Of a DNA stretch of 64,000 nt, positions 56,623 to 64,000 are shown one piece after another. The position numbers and the translations under genes were made by a program. The DNA is from Streptomyces sp. MRC013 (GTDB lineage Bacteria; Actinomycetota; Actinomycetes; Streptomycetales; Streptomycetaceae). Location of the stretch: the NCBI RefSeq assembly GCF_023614235.1, contig NZ_CP094264.1, positions 1,054,001 to 1,118,000 on the forward strand, in the 5' to 3' direction. The notes under the pieces were generated by a model. That model was given only the letters and a program-made list of their open reading frames with translations, did no database searches and was not told the DNA's origin. Each line of letters starts with the position of its first letter. Position 1 is the stretch's first letter.

Positions 56623-57648
56623 ATGACCGATCTGCGCCCCTTCATCGCGGGCCTGCCCAAGGCGGAACTGCACGTCCACCACGTCGGTTCGGCCTCCCCC
56701 CGGATCGTCTCCGAGCTGGCCGCCCGCCACCCCGACTCGAAGGTGCCCACGGACCCCGAGGCGCTGGCGGACTACTTCACCTTCACCGACTTCGCACACT
56801 TCATCGACGTCTACCTGTCGGTCGTCGACCTGGTCCGCACCCCCGAGGACGTCCGGCTGCTCACCTACGAGGTCGCCCGCGACATGGCGCGGCAGAACAT
56901 CCGGTACGCGGAGTTGACGATCACCCCGTTCAGCTCGACGCGGCGCGGGATCGACGAGAAGGCGTTCATGGCGGCCATCGAGGACGCCCGCACCGCCGCC
57001 GAGACCGAACTCGGCGTGATCCTGCGCTGGTGCTTCGACATCCCCGGCGAGGCCGGTCTGGAGGCCGCGGAGGAGACCACCCGCCTCGCCCTGGACCTGC
57101 GGCCCGAGGGGCTCGTGTCGTTCGGCCTCGGCGGGCCGGAGATCGGCGTGCCGCGGCCGCAGTTCAAGCCGTACTTCGACCGGGCCGTCGCGGCCGGCCT
57201 GCACTCCGTGCCGCACGCCGGCGAGACGACCGGCCCGCAGACCGTCTGGGACGCGCTGAACCACCTGCGCGCCGAGCGCATCGGCCACGGCACGAGCGCC
57301 CCGCGTGACCCGGCGCTCCTCGCCCACCTCGCCGAGCACCGCATCCCCCTGGAGGTCTGCCCCACCTCCAACATCGCCACCCGCGCCGTCGCCGACCTCG
57401 ACCGGCACCCGATCAGGGAGATGGCGGCCGCCGGAGTCCTCGTCACCGTCAACTCCGACGACCCGCCGATGTTCGGCACCGACCTGAACACCGAATACGA
57501 GGTCGCCGCCCGCCTCCTCGGCCTCGACGAGCGGGGCGTCGCCGCCCTGGCGAAGAACGCCGTCGAGGCGTCCTTCCTCGACCCGGCCGGCAAGGAGCGG
57601 ATCGCCGCGGAGATCGAGGCGTACACGGAACGGTGGCTCGTGCTCTGA
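56623..57648 (+). CDS. adenosine deaminase superfamily, probably 6-aminodeoxyfutalosine deaminase
   Basis: The 341-aa enzyme starts at ATG 56623 after GGAGG. Zinc ligands are H17-V-H19 (AELHVHHVGSA), the His of SVPHAGETTGP, and Asp in NSDDPPMFGT; ERIGHG gives the second catalytic His. The HVHHVGSAS variant of the usual HLHLDGS marks a COG1816 subgroup for which actinobacterial members have been shown to deaminate 6-aminodeoxyfutalosine in the futalosine route to menaquinone. Adenosine deaminase is the alternative. Confidence 0.85.
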   Translation: MTDLRPFIAGLPKAELHVHHVGSASPRIVSELAARHPDSKVPTDPEALADYFTFTDFAHFIDVYLSVVDLVRTPEDVRLLTYEVARDMARQNIRYAELTITPFSSTRRGIDEKAFMAAIEDARTAAETELGVILRWCFDIPGEAGLEAAEETTRLALDLRPEGLVSFGLGGPEIGVPRPQFKPYFDRAVAAGLHSVPHAGETTGPQTVWDALNHLRAERIGHGTSAPRDPALLAHLAEHRIPLEVCPTSNIATRAVADLDRHPIREMAAAGVLVTVNSDDPPMFGTDLNTEYEVAARLLGLDERGVAALAKNAVEASFLDPAGKERIAAEIEAYTERWLVL

Positions 57649-57669
57649 CCCGCGCCGACAATGGGGCAC

Positions 57670-58362
57670 ATGCGCACCGTCACCGTCGTGGGGCACCGGG
57701 GCGACCCGTACCGGGTCCGTGAGAACACGGTCGCGTCGATCCGCTCGGCGCTGGCCCGCGGCGCGGACGCCGTGGAGGTCGACGTCCGGCTCACCTGGGA
57801 CGGCGTCCCGGTCCTCCTCCACGACGACACCCTGCGGCGGCTGTGGCGCGTCGACCGGCCGCTCGCGGCGCTGAGCTTCGCCGAGGTGCGGGAGCTGACC
57901 GGACCGGAGGGCGTGCCGACGCTCCACGAGGCGCTGGCCGCGTCCGCCCCGCACCGCGTGATGATCGACCTGCCGGGCGCCACCGAGGCGTCCGTGCGCG
58001 CCGTCGTCGGCGCCGTCCGCGAGTGCGACGCCGAGGACCGCGTGTACTACTGCTCCGGCGCGCCCGCCATGCTGCTCGTCCGCGCCGCCGACCCGGCCGC
58101 CGAGATCGCCCTGACCTGGACGACGCTCGCGCCGGTCCGCCCCGTCCTGCTGGACGCGCTGACCCCGCGGTGGCTCAACTACCGTTTCGGACTGGTCGGC
58201 AGGGCGCTCGCGGACCGGGCCCACCGCGACGGGCTGCTCGTCTCCGCGTGGACGGCCGACACCCGCAGGACCATGCGCAAGCTGATCGCCGACGGGGTGG
58301 ACTCGATCACCACCAACCGCGTGGACGCGCTCAACGCCGTACTGACGGGAGCCCGTACGTGA
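57670..58362 (+). CDS. glycerophosphodiester phosphodiesterase family protein
   Basis: The 230-aa protein has the GDPD signature GHRGDPYRVRENTVAS, the metal ligands in VEVDVRLTWDGVPVLLHDD, and a C-terminal WTADTRRTMRKLIADGVDSI typical of the TIM barrel. It cleaves glycerophosphodiesters to glycerol 3-phosphate and an alcohol. No signal peptide is present, so it acts inside the cell. ATG 57670 is preferred over 57661 because GGGGCAC then serves as ribosome-binding site. Confidence 0.9.
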   Translation: MRTVTVVGHRGDPYRVRENTVASIRSALARGADAVEVDVRLTWDGVPVLLHDDTLRRLWRVDRPLAALSFAEVRELTGPEGVPTLHEALAASAPHRVMIDLPGATEASVRAVVGAVRECDAEDRVYYCSGAPAMLLVRAADPAAEIALTWTTLAPVRPVLLDALTPRWLNYRFGLVGRALADRAHRDGLLVSAWTADTRRTMRKLIADGVDSITTNRVDALNAVLTGART

Positions 58363-58464
58363 CGGGCGGCCGCGCCGGTGCCGCCCGCGGCGCGCGGGCC
58401 CGAAGCCGCCGACCGGGCGGGGCGGAGGCGGCGGGCCGTCCGCGGGGCGCCCCGCGCGGAGACG

Positions 58465-58500
58465 GCCGGAGGGCGGACCCCGCGGGGTCCGCCCTCCGGC
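58465..58500. terminator. bidirectional terminator between the GDPD and dehydrogenase genes
   Basis: A perfect 36-bp palindrome (18-bp arms) sits between convergent genes, 14 bases before the dehydrogenase stop. A second palindrome (58441-58456) precedes it. Confidence 0.85.
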
Positions 58501-58513
58501 GCGTCGTCGGGCG

Positions 58514-59950
58514 TCAGCCCAGGGAGGTCATCACGTGCTTGATGCGGGTGTAGTCCTCGAAGCCGTACGCGGAGAGGTCCTTGCCGTAACCGGACTTCTT
58601 GAAGCCGCCGTGCGGCATCTCGGCGACCAGCGGGATGTGGGTGTTGATCCAGACGCAGCCGAAGTCCAGCGCCTTGGACATGCGCATCGCGCGCGCGTGG
58701 TCCCTGGTCCAGACGGAGGAGGCCAGGGCGTACTCGACGCCGTTGGCGTACTCCAGTGCCTGCTCCTCGTCGCGGAAGGACTGGACGGTGATGACCGGGC
58801 CGAAGACCTCGTTCTGGACGATCTCGTCCTCCTGCTTGAGGCCGGAGACGACGGTCGGCGCGTAGAAGTAGCCCTTGTCGCCGACGCGGTGGCCGCCCGC
58901 CTCCACCTTGGCGTGCGCGGGAAGGCGGTCGATGAAGCCGCTGACCTGCTTGAGCTGGTTGGCGTTGTTCAGCGGCCCGTACAGCACGTCCTCGTCGTCA
59001 GGCGCGCCGGTCCTCGTGCCGGCGGCGGCCTTGGCGAGGGCGGCGACGAACTCGTCGTGGATCGACTCGTGGACCAGGACGCGGGTGGCCGCCGTGCAGT
59101 CCTGGCCGGCGTTGAAGAAGCCGGCGACGGAGATGTCCTCGACGGCCTTGTCGACGTCGACGTCCTCGAAGACGACGACCGGGGCCTTGCCGCCGAGCTC
59201 CAGGTGGACGCGCTTGACGTCCTTGGCGGCCGACTCGGCGACCTGCATGCCGGCGCGTACGGAGCCGGTGATGGAGGCCATGGCCGGGGTCGGGTGCTCG
59301 ACCATCATCCGGCCGGTGTCGCGGTCGCCGCAGACGACGTTGAAGACGCCCTTGGGGAGGATCGAGCCGATGATCTCGGCGATCAGGACCGTCGAGGCGG
59401 GCGTCGTGTCGGACGGCTTGAGGACGACGGTGTTGCCCGCGGCGAGGGCCGGGGCGAACTTCCACACGGCCATCATCATCGGGTAGTTCCACGGCGCGAC
59501 CTGGGCGCAGACGCCGACCGGCTCGCGCCGGACGATCGAGGTCATGCCCTCCATGTACTCGCCCGCGGAACGGCCCTCCAGCAGCCGGGCGGCGCCCGCG
59601 AAGAAGCGGATCTGGTCCACCATCGGGGGCAGTTCCTCGGTCCGCGTGAGGCCGACGGGCTTGCCGGTGTTCTCGCACTCGGCGGCGACCAGGTCCTCGG
59701 CGCGCTCCTCGAAGGCGTCCGCGATCCTCAGCAGGGCCTTCTGGCGCTCGGCGGGGGTGGTGTCCCGCCAGGCGGGGAACGCCGCGGCGGCGGCCTCCAT
59801 CGCGGCGTCCACGTCGGCCTGGCCCGAGAGCGGAGAGGTGGCGTAGACCTCCCCGGTGGCGGGGTTGACGACGTCGATGGTCCGTCCGTCGGCGGCATCC
59901 CGGAACTCGCCGTTGATGTAGTTGCGCAGACGACGCAGTTCGGTGGTCAC
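58514..59950 (-). CDS. aldehyde dehydrogenase, likely gamma-aminobutyraldehyde dehydrogenase
   Basis: The start is GTG 59950 (VTTELRRLRNYINGEF) with AGGAGGGG eight bases upstream; an open extension to 60025 lacks support. The 478-aa enzyme has catalytic Cys in FNAGQDCTAATR, Glu in HLELGGKAPVV and cofactor motif GSVRAGMQVAE. The close match to PatD/betaine-aldehyde type enzymes (NYINGEFRDAADGRTIDV) suggests oxidation of 4-aminobutyraldehyde from putrescine to GABA, which the nearby GabT would use. Confidence 0.88.
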   Translation of the reverse strand: MTTELRRLRNYINGEFRDAADGRTIDVVNPATGEVYATSPLSGQADVDAAMEAAAAAFPAWRDTTPAERQKALLRIADAFEERAEDLVAAECENTGKPVGLTRTEELPPMVDQIRFFAGAARLLEGRSAGEYMEGMTSIVRREPVGVCAQVAPWNYPMMMAVWKFAPALAAGNTVVLKPSDTTPASTVLIAEIIGSILPKGVFNVVCGDRDTGRMMVEHPTPAMASITGSVRAGMQVAESAAKDVKRVHLELGGKAPVVVFEDVDVDKAVEDISVAGFFNAGQDCTAATRVLVHESIHDEFVAALAKAAAGTRTGAPDDEDVLYGPLNNANQLKQVSGFIDRLPAHAKVEAGGHRVGDKGYFYAPTVVSGLKQEDEIVQNEVFGPVITVQSFRDEEQALEYANGVEYALASSVWTRDHARAMRMSKALDFGCVWINTHIPLVAEMPHGGFKKSGYGKDLSAYGFEDYTRIKHVMTSLG

Positions 59951-60025
59951 GTGGCCACCCCTCCTGTCGATTTCGGTGTCCGTGGTCACCCCCGGTCCGG
60001 TGGTGCCGTTCGGCGGGTGGAACAC

Positions 60026-60397
60026 CCAGCCTAGTCGCTCATATCACGCTTTCGACAGGCCCGACGCTCCGTCACTTTTCTTTCTGCGGAAAAGCTGGCA
60101 TCGCACCATTGATTCCATGGTCGTCGAGTTGTCGGGGCGACGAGTCCTGGCGCAGAGCGGGGTACGGCCCGCCGAAGCGCGGGTTCCGGGTCCGTCGGCG
60201 GACGGCCCCCGCGATCGACGCCGTGTCCCCGGCGACCACCCGAGGGCGGCCCGGACGCGCCCGCGCGGGTGCATCCGGGTCGCGGGCGTTCCCCGCGGCG
60301 GCGCCGTCCCGCGGGGACCGGCGGACTACGTGTTATGTTCCGACCGGTTCGGGGGGATGGTCAGAAGGCTCCGAGCTGATCCGAGGGGATGAGAGAC
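60026..60397. other. upstream region of the ABC gene pair, no certain gene
   Basis: It holds the divergent control region of the dehydrogenase and the ABC genes. A short open frame from ATG 60118 (MVVELSGRRVLAQSG) runs to 60392 but degenerates into Arg/Pro-rich sequence, has no ribosome-binding site and is not called. TATGTT near 60336 is a possible -10 box for the ABC genes. Confidence 0.4.
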
Positions 60398-61126
60398 ATG
60401 GCGGCCCCGCCCGACAACGACGTGCTGTGGGCGCGTTCCCTGCACCACACGCACAACGGCTCCCCCGCCCTCAGCGGCGTCTCACTCGGCGTCCGCGAAG
60501 GCGAGATCCTCGCCGTCCACGGCCCGCGCGGCTGTGGGAAAACGACTCTGCTGCACTGCCTCGCCGGCCGGACCGTCCCCGAGGAGGGGGAGGTCTGGTT
60601 CGACGGCGCGCCCGTCCACACCATGGGTCCGCCCCAGCGGGAACGGCTCGGCCGCGACCGGTTCGCCTGGATCGACCCCGAGCCCGCCCTCGTACCCGAG
60701 CTCACCGCCTGGGAGAACGCCGCCCTGCCCCTGCTGCTGCGCGGCGTCCCCCGCCGGACGGCCAAGGCCGCCGCCCTCGAGTGGCTGGAGCGGCTCGACG
60801 TCGGCGACTGCGCCAAGCGGCGGCCCCGCGCCCTGCTCCAGTCGCAGCGCCAGCGCGTCAGCGTCGCCCGCGCGTTCGCCGCCGAGCCCGCCGTCCTCTT
60901 CGCCGACGAGCCCGCCGCCGCCCTGCACAGCGCGGAGGGGACGCGGGTCCTGCGCGCCCTCACCGCCGCGGCGCGCTCGCACCGGGTCACGGTCGTCCTC
61001 GCCACGTACGACGCGGAGGTCGCCGCCCTCGCCGACCGCGCCGTCGCCCTGTTCGACGGACGCCGCGTCGACGCCCCGCGGGCCGCCGAGGTGGAGGGGC
61101 GCGACGCGTGCTCGCTCTCCGTCTGA
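60398..61126 (+). CDS. ABC transporter ATP-binding protein with altered signature and switch motifs
   Basis: ATG 60398 (MAAPPDNDVLWARSLHHTH) is preferred over ATG 60389, which touches the ribosome-binding site. Walker A is GPRGCGKTT and Walker B is AVLFADEPAAALHS. The family's LSGGQ signature reads LLQSQRQRVSVARAF, so the Ser-Gly-Gly core is lost, and the switch His is Tyr (LATYDAEV). The 242-aa protein is otherwise of the MacB/LolD export type. Its end overlaps the permease gene by 19 bases. Confidence 0.85.
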   Translation: MAAPPDNDVLWARSLHHTHNGSPALSGVSLGVREGEILAVHGPRGCGKTTLLHCLAGRTVPEEGEVWFDGAPVHTMGPPQRERLGRDRFAWIDPEPALVPELTAWENAALPLLLRGVPRRTAKAAALEWLERLDVGDCAKRRPRALLQSQRQRVSVARAFAAEPAVLFADEPAAALHSAEGTRVLRALTAAARSHRVTVVLATYDAEVAALADRAVALFDGRRVDAPRAAEVEGRDACSLSV

Positions 61127-62319
61127 CCCGCGGCGCCCACCCCTCCCTCCTGCTGCGGCGGCTGCTCGTCGCCGTGGCGTCGGCCGGGACGGGCTTCCTG
61201 CTGCTGTGCGTCCTCGGGCACGCCGTGGCGCACCCCGACCGGGCTCCCGCCTCCCTGCTCCGGCTCGCCTGGTGCGCCCTGCCGCTCGCCGCCGCCGTGC
61301 ACCTGGCGGTCGCCGTGGCGCGCACCGATCCGGGAGCCCGCCCCCGCCCCGGGCTCTTCTCCGCCGGGCTCGGCCCGTTCCGGCTCGCCGCCGTCGCGGC
61401 CGCGTCGACCGCCGCCGCCTGCGCGCTCGGCTCGGCGCTCGCGCTCCTGTCCTACCTGCTCCTGCGCGGTGGCCTGCCCGGCCTGCCCGGCCTGCCGCCG
61501 AACGGGGCCGCGGCCGGGCCGTCGGCCGGCACGCGGCCCCTGCCGGTGCCGGCCGCGCTGACGCTGCTCGCGCTGGTTCCGGCCGCCGCCTCCACCGCCG
61601 TCGCCCTGGCCCTGCGCCCCGGCGGGCGCGCGTCCGGCCGGCGGCGGCCCCCCGCCGCAACGGGCACCGCCGGTGCCACTGCCCCCCTCCCCGCCGCCCG
61701 CGAGCCGTCCGGCCCGGCGCCGGCCGGCCTGCCCTGGGGCGTCGCCCTCGTGGCGGCGGGCCTGGCCCTGGAGGTGTACGGGACGCGCGGCGCGGGCGGC
61801 GGGGTGCCGCTGCCGGGCGGCGTGCCCGGCGGCCCCGCCCCCGTACTGGCCGGCTGGGCCCTCACCGCCCTGGGCCTGGTCGTGGCCGGGCCCGGCCTCG
61901 CCCACCTGTGCGGGCGGCTCCTGCAGGCGTACCGGCCGGGTACGGTGCGGCTCCTCGCGGGCCGCGCCCTGATGGACGAGTCCCGCCGCATCGGCCGGCC
62001 CCTCGGCGTGCTGTGCGCGGTCGTCTCCGCGGGGGTCGCGGTGAGCGCCCTGTACGCGCGGACGGACGCCCGGCCCCCCGGCCCGCTGTCCGGGCTCGGC
62101 GCGGCCCTCGTCCTGGTGTGCGCGGTGGCCGCCCTGTCCGCCGCCGCCGTGGAGAGCCGCCAGCACCGGGCGGGCACGACCGCCGTCCTGCGCCGGCTCG
62201 GCGCCCCGACGGGCCTGCTCCGCTCGGCCGCACTGCTGCGCGCGGCGGTTCTGGTCGCCGGGTTCGCCCCGCTGGCCTGGCTGACGGCCGCGCTGACCGC
62301 GCTTCCGCTCCGCCCCTGA
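61108..62319 (+). CDS. ABC transporter permease, FtsX/MacB-like
   Basis: The 403-aa product from GTG 61108 (VLALRLTRGAHPSLLLRRLL) has about eight to ten hydrophobic helices. Clear ones are LLVAVASAGTGFLLLCVLG, LAAVAAASTAAACALGSALA, VLAGWALTALGLVVAGPGL and LGVLCAVVSAGVAVSAL. A Pro/Gly-rich loop lies at about 125-160 and basic cytoplasmic segments between helices. It overlaps the ATPase gene, so the pair forms one transporter. The substrate is unknown; the extracellular loops are short. Confidence 0.8.
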   Translation: MLALRLTRGAHPSLLLRRLLVAVASAGTGFLLLCVLGHAVAHPDRAPASLLRLAWCALPLAAAVHLAVAVARTDPGARPRPGLFSAGLGPFRLAAVAAASTAAACALGSALALLSYLLLRGGLPGLPGLPPNGAAAGPSAGTRPLPVPAALTLLALVPAAASTAVALALRPGGRASGRRRPPAATGTAGATAPLPAAREPSGPAPAGLPWGVALVAAGLALEVYGTRGAGGGVPLPGGVPGGPAPVLAGWALTALGLVVAGPGLAHLCGRLLQAYRPGTVRLLAGRALMDESRRIGRPLGVLCAVVSAGVAVSALYARTDARPPGPLSGLGAALVLVCAVAALSAAAVESRQHRAGTTAVLRRLGAPTGLLRSAALLRAAVLVAGFAPLAWLTAALTALPLRP

Positions 62320-62687
62320 GACCGGCGGGCCCGGCGGTCGCGGAACGCCCCGGATCCGATGGCCGCACGGCACGCCTCCGCCCCACTGCCGCGGCCGCGG
62401 CCACCGGATCCGGACGCCGGAGGCGTTCGATCGGGCCGCCGCGGGCGGCGGCCCCGCCGGGCGGCGCGTAGGACCCCTTGAACCCAAGAAGGCCCCCCGG
62501 CGGCCTCCCGCGCCGCCCCGGCCGACACGGTGGAGGAGGCCGCGGCGGAACCGCTCCGCCCCGCGGGCCGCTGGGCCGCCGGGGGGCGCCGGCCGCACGA
62601 GCCGGGACGCGGGCGCTCCCCGCGGGGCGGAACGGGACCCTCCCCCGGGGCGACGTCCGCGCGGACCCGCGCCGGAAGCCTGGCCGC
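62320..62687. other. intergenic, no supported feature
   Basis: Very G+C-rich with several short dyads. Open frames on both strands lack ribosome-binding sites and family features. The GGAAG 13 bases before ATG 62688 is the ribosome-binding site of the next gene. Confidence 0.5.
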
Positions 62688-63653
62688 ATGGGACCGAAAC
62701 GGTGGTGGGCGGCGTGGCCGTCCTGGGCGGGGAGCGCCGCCTTCGTGTGGAGCGCGCTGTACGCGGCGGGTGCGGCACTGGCCGCGGCGACCGGCCCGGC
62801 GTTCGGGTACGCCCTGCTCGGCGGGGCCGCCCGGGGCGCGGCGGCGCAGTGGGCGTCGGCCGCGCTGTACGGGGGCGCGGCGGCGCTGGCGTACGGGATG
62901 CGGCGGTGGCCGGGACGGGTGTGGCCCGGGCGTGCGGCGTGGGGGGTGGTGGTGCTGTGCCTGACGTCCGGGTTCGGCTTCCTGCTGAGCCTGACGCGGG
63001 TGCTGGCGTTCCTCAGCCGCGACCAGCCGCCGATGGACTGGGCCGCGTGGGCCAACCAGGGCGTCGCCCTGGCGGGCGCCGCGCTGTGGCTGGGCGCGGC
63101 GTTGGCGCACCGGCGGCACGGGCGGGGCGTGTGCGCGCACTGCGGGGGCGTCCGCGCGTCCACGGACGCCCGGCCCACGAGGGCGGGGCTGGTCGCTGCG
63201 GCCGCACTCGTGCCGTACGCGGTGACGAAGACGGCCTGGGCGCTGGGCTGGACGGCCGGGTACGCCGGTGAGGGCCGTCCCGGCCTGGATCCGCGCTACG
63301 CGAGCGACCTGGCGATCCGGCTGTACGCGCACGGGGTGGACGCGACCGCCGTGCTGGCCGTCGTCGGGATGGGGCTAGCGCTGGCGCTCACCCGCTCGTG
63401 GAGCGCGGCGCCGGTACGGGCGGTGCTGCTGGCGCTCGGGTGGGCGGGGGCCGCGGCGCTCGTCCCGTTCGGGGTGTTCCTGGCGGTGACGGGGGTGCTG
63501 GTGTGGGCCGGGCCGGTCGACGTGGGGCTCGGGGACCACGCCCCTTGGGTGGTGGCCGTCGCGTACGGGGGCTTCTCGGTGTACGGGGCGGCACTGGGGC
63601 GCGCGACGGGGACGTACCGAGCGCGGACGCGCCGCCCGTGTACACGGTGCTGA
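62688..63653 (+). CDS. multi-pass membrane protein, function unknown
   Basis: The 321-aa protein has about eight predicted helices, for example AFVWSALYAAGAALAAATG, WGVVVLCLTSGFGFLLSL, GVALAGAALWLGAALAH and ALVPFGVFLAVTGVLVWAG. Between them is a cytoplasmic loop with GVCAHCGGVRAS, a C-x-x-C pair. I do not recognise the family. The last three codons include cysteine (RRPCTRC). It converges on the partial ABC gene, with three bases between the stops. Confidence 0.75.
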   Translation: MGPKRWWAAWPSWAGSAAFVWSALYAAGAALAAATGPAFGYALLGGAARGAAAQWASAALYGGAAALAYGMRRWPGRVWPGRAAWGVVVLCLTSGFGFLLSLTRVLAFLSRDQPPMDWAAWANQGVALAGAALWLGAALAHRRHGRGVCAHCGGVRASTDARPTRAGLVAAAALVPYAVTKTAWALGWTAGYAGEGRPGLDPRYASDLAIRLYAHGVDATAVLAVVGMGLALALTRSWSAAPVRAVLLALGWAGAAALVPFGVFLAVTGVLVWAGPVDVGLGDHAPWVVAVAYGGFSVYGAALGRATGTYRARTRRPCTRC

Positions 63654-63656
63654 TCG

Positions 63657-64000
63657 TCAGCCGAGGACGACGACCTCGTCCGGGGTGAACGCGACGCCGA
63701 CCACCGCGCCCCGCTCCGGCGCGTCCCGCAGGGCGCACTCGGCCTCCAGCGGGGGCGCGTCCGCGCCGTCGGGCCGCAGCAGGACCGCCACGTGGTGGCC
63801 CCGGAACGTCCGCCCCTCGACCGTGCACCGCAGTCCGCCGGCGGGGGCGCCGAGCCGTACGCCGGCGGGTCGCACCAGCAGCCGCGCGGCGCCCCGCGGG
63901 GTTCCGGGCGGTACGGGCACCCGGCCCCACGCGGTGTCGGCGGTGTCACCGCTCACGGTCGCGGCGACCACGTTGCCGAAGCCGAGGAACCGGGCGACGA
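63657..64000 (-). CDS. C-terminal part of an ABC transporter ATP-binding protein (TOBE domain)
   Basis: The gene runs in from the right edge; 113 codons are visible. VARFLGFGNVVAATV is the start of the TOBE segment that follows the ATPase domain in iron, spermidine and molybdate-type importers. The beta-strand pattern then continues (RLLVRPAGVRLGAP, VAVLLRPDG, GAVVGVAFTPDEVVVLG). The Walker motifs are outside the window, so substrate class cannot be set. Confidence 0.85.
   Translation of the reverse strand, partial: VARFLGFGNVVAATVSGDTADTAWGRVPVPPGTPRGAARLLVRPAGVRLGAPAGGLRCTVEGRTFRGHHVAVLLRPDGADAPPLEAECALRDAPERGAVVGVAFTPDEVVVLG

Noticed and set aside
60118..60392. Short open frame upstream of the ABC genes
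   Set aside because: No ribosome-binding site; after about 15 residues it becomes low-complexity and overlaps the likely promoter of the ABC pair.

Overview
The window is about 72% G+C with strongly biased third codon positions and frequent GTG starts. Its gene order (type VII secretion locus, ParA-like gene, ribF, trypsin-like/ATPase gene, truB-rbfA-ylxP-infB-ylxR-nusA-rimP, proS, ispG, site-2 protease, dxr, then GABA catabolism) is that of a Streptomyces or close streptomycete chromosome core. Two stretches look foreign: the A+T-richer first 1.2 kb, and an island of small genes at about 38.5-45.8 kb.

Layout. 0-1.2 kb: a possibly truncated hypothetical and a lipoprotein, then an internally deleted IS630-type element with imperfect terminal inverted repeats (1395-2150). 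2.2-12.2 kb: part of an ESX/type VII secretion locus (two WXG100 proteins, two mycosins, two predicted substrates or accessory proteins, EccB, EccE, a partner protein, DUF397). 12.6-15.5 kb: a Pro-rich ParA/MinD-like ATPase with a duplicated linker tract. 15.6-27.7 kb: ribF, a large trypsin-like/P-loop/helical-repeat protein, and the truB to rimP translation cluster. 27.8-31 kb: a lipoprotein, a ferritin-like protein, a kinase-like protein lacking catalytic residues, and a slipin. 31-38.3 kb: proS, two GNATs, ispG, an M50 site-2 protease and dxr.

38.3-45.8 kb: remnants of a LacI-type regulator and a tyrosine integrase, an orphan 3' half of tRNA-Pro (a likely attachment-site scar), then a leftward chain of overlapping small genes. 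These are two small hypotheticals, a GHKL ATPase, a 28-aa membrane peptide, a Cys-rich protein, a radical SAM/SPASM protein, a 70-aa precursor-like peptide and a phosphotransferase. A divergent HTH-TPR regulator faces them. I consider this unit the best candidate for an undescribed peptide-modification (RiPP) system.

45.8-64 kb: succinate-semialdehyde dehydrogenase-like protein, EamA exporter, PucR regulator, a membrane-tethered ATPase, gabT, PAP2 phosphatase, NADAR protein, two DUF4190 proteins, an aminodeoxyfutalosine/adenosine deaminase, a GDPD, an aminobutyraldehyde dehydrogenase, a degenerate ABC ATPase with its permease, a membrane protein, and the end of a TOBE-containing ABC ATPase. 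The two dehydrogenases and GabT together could take gamma-aminobutyraldehyde to succinate.

Caution: at least 14 single-base frame breaks, all in or beside G/C homopolymers, interrupt otherwise good genes, including infB, proS, dxr, truB and rimP, which cannot all be dead. I treat these genes as intact with sequence errors and give whole-gene coordinates with the position of each break.
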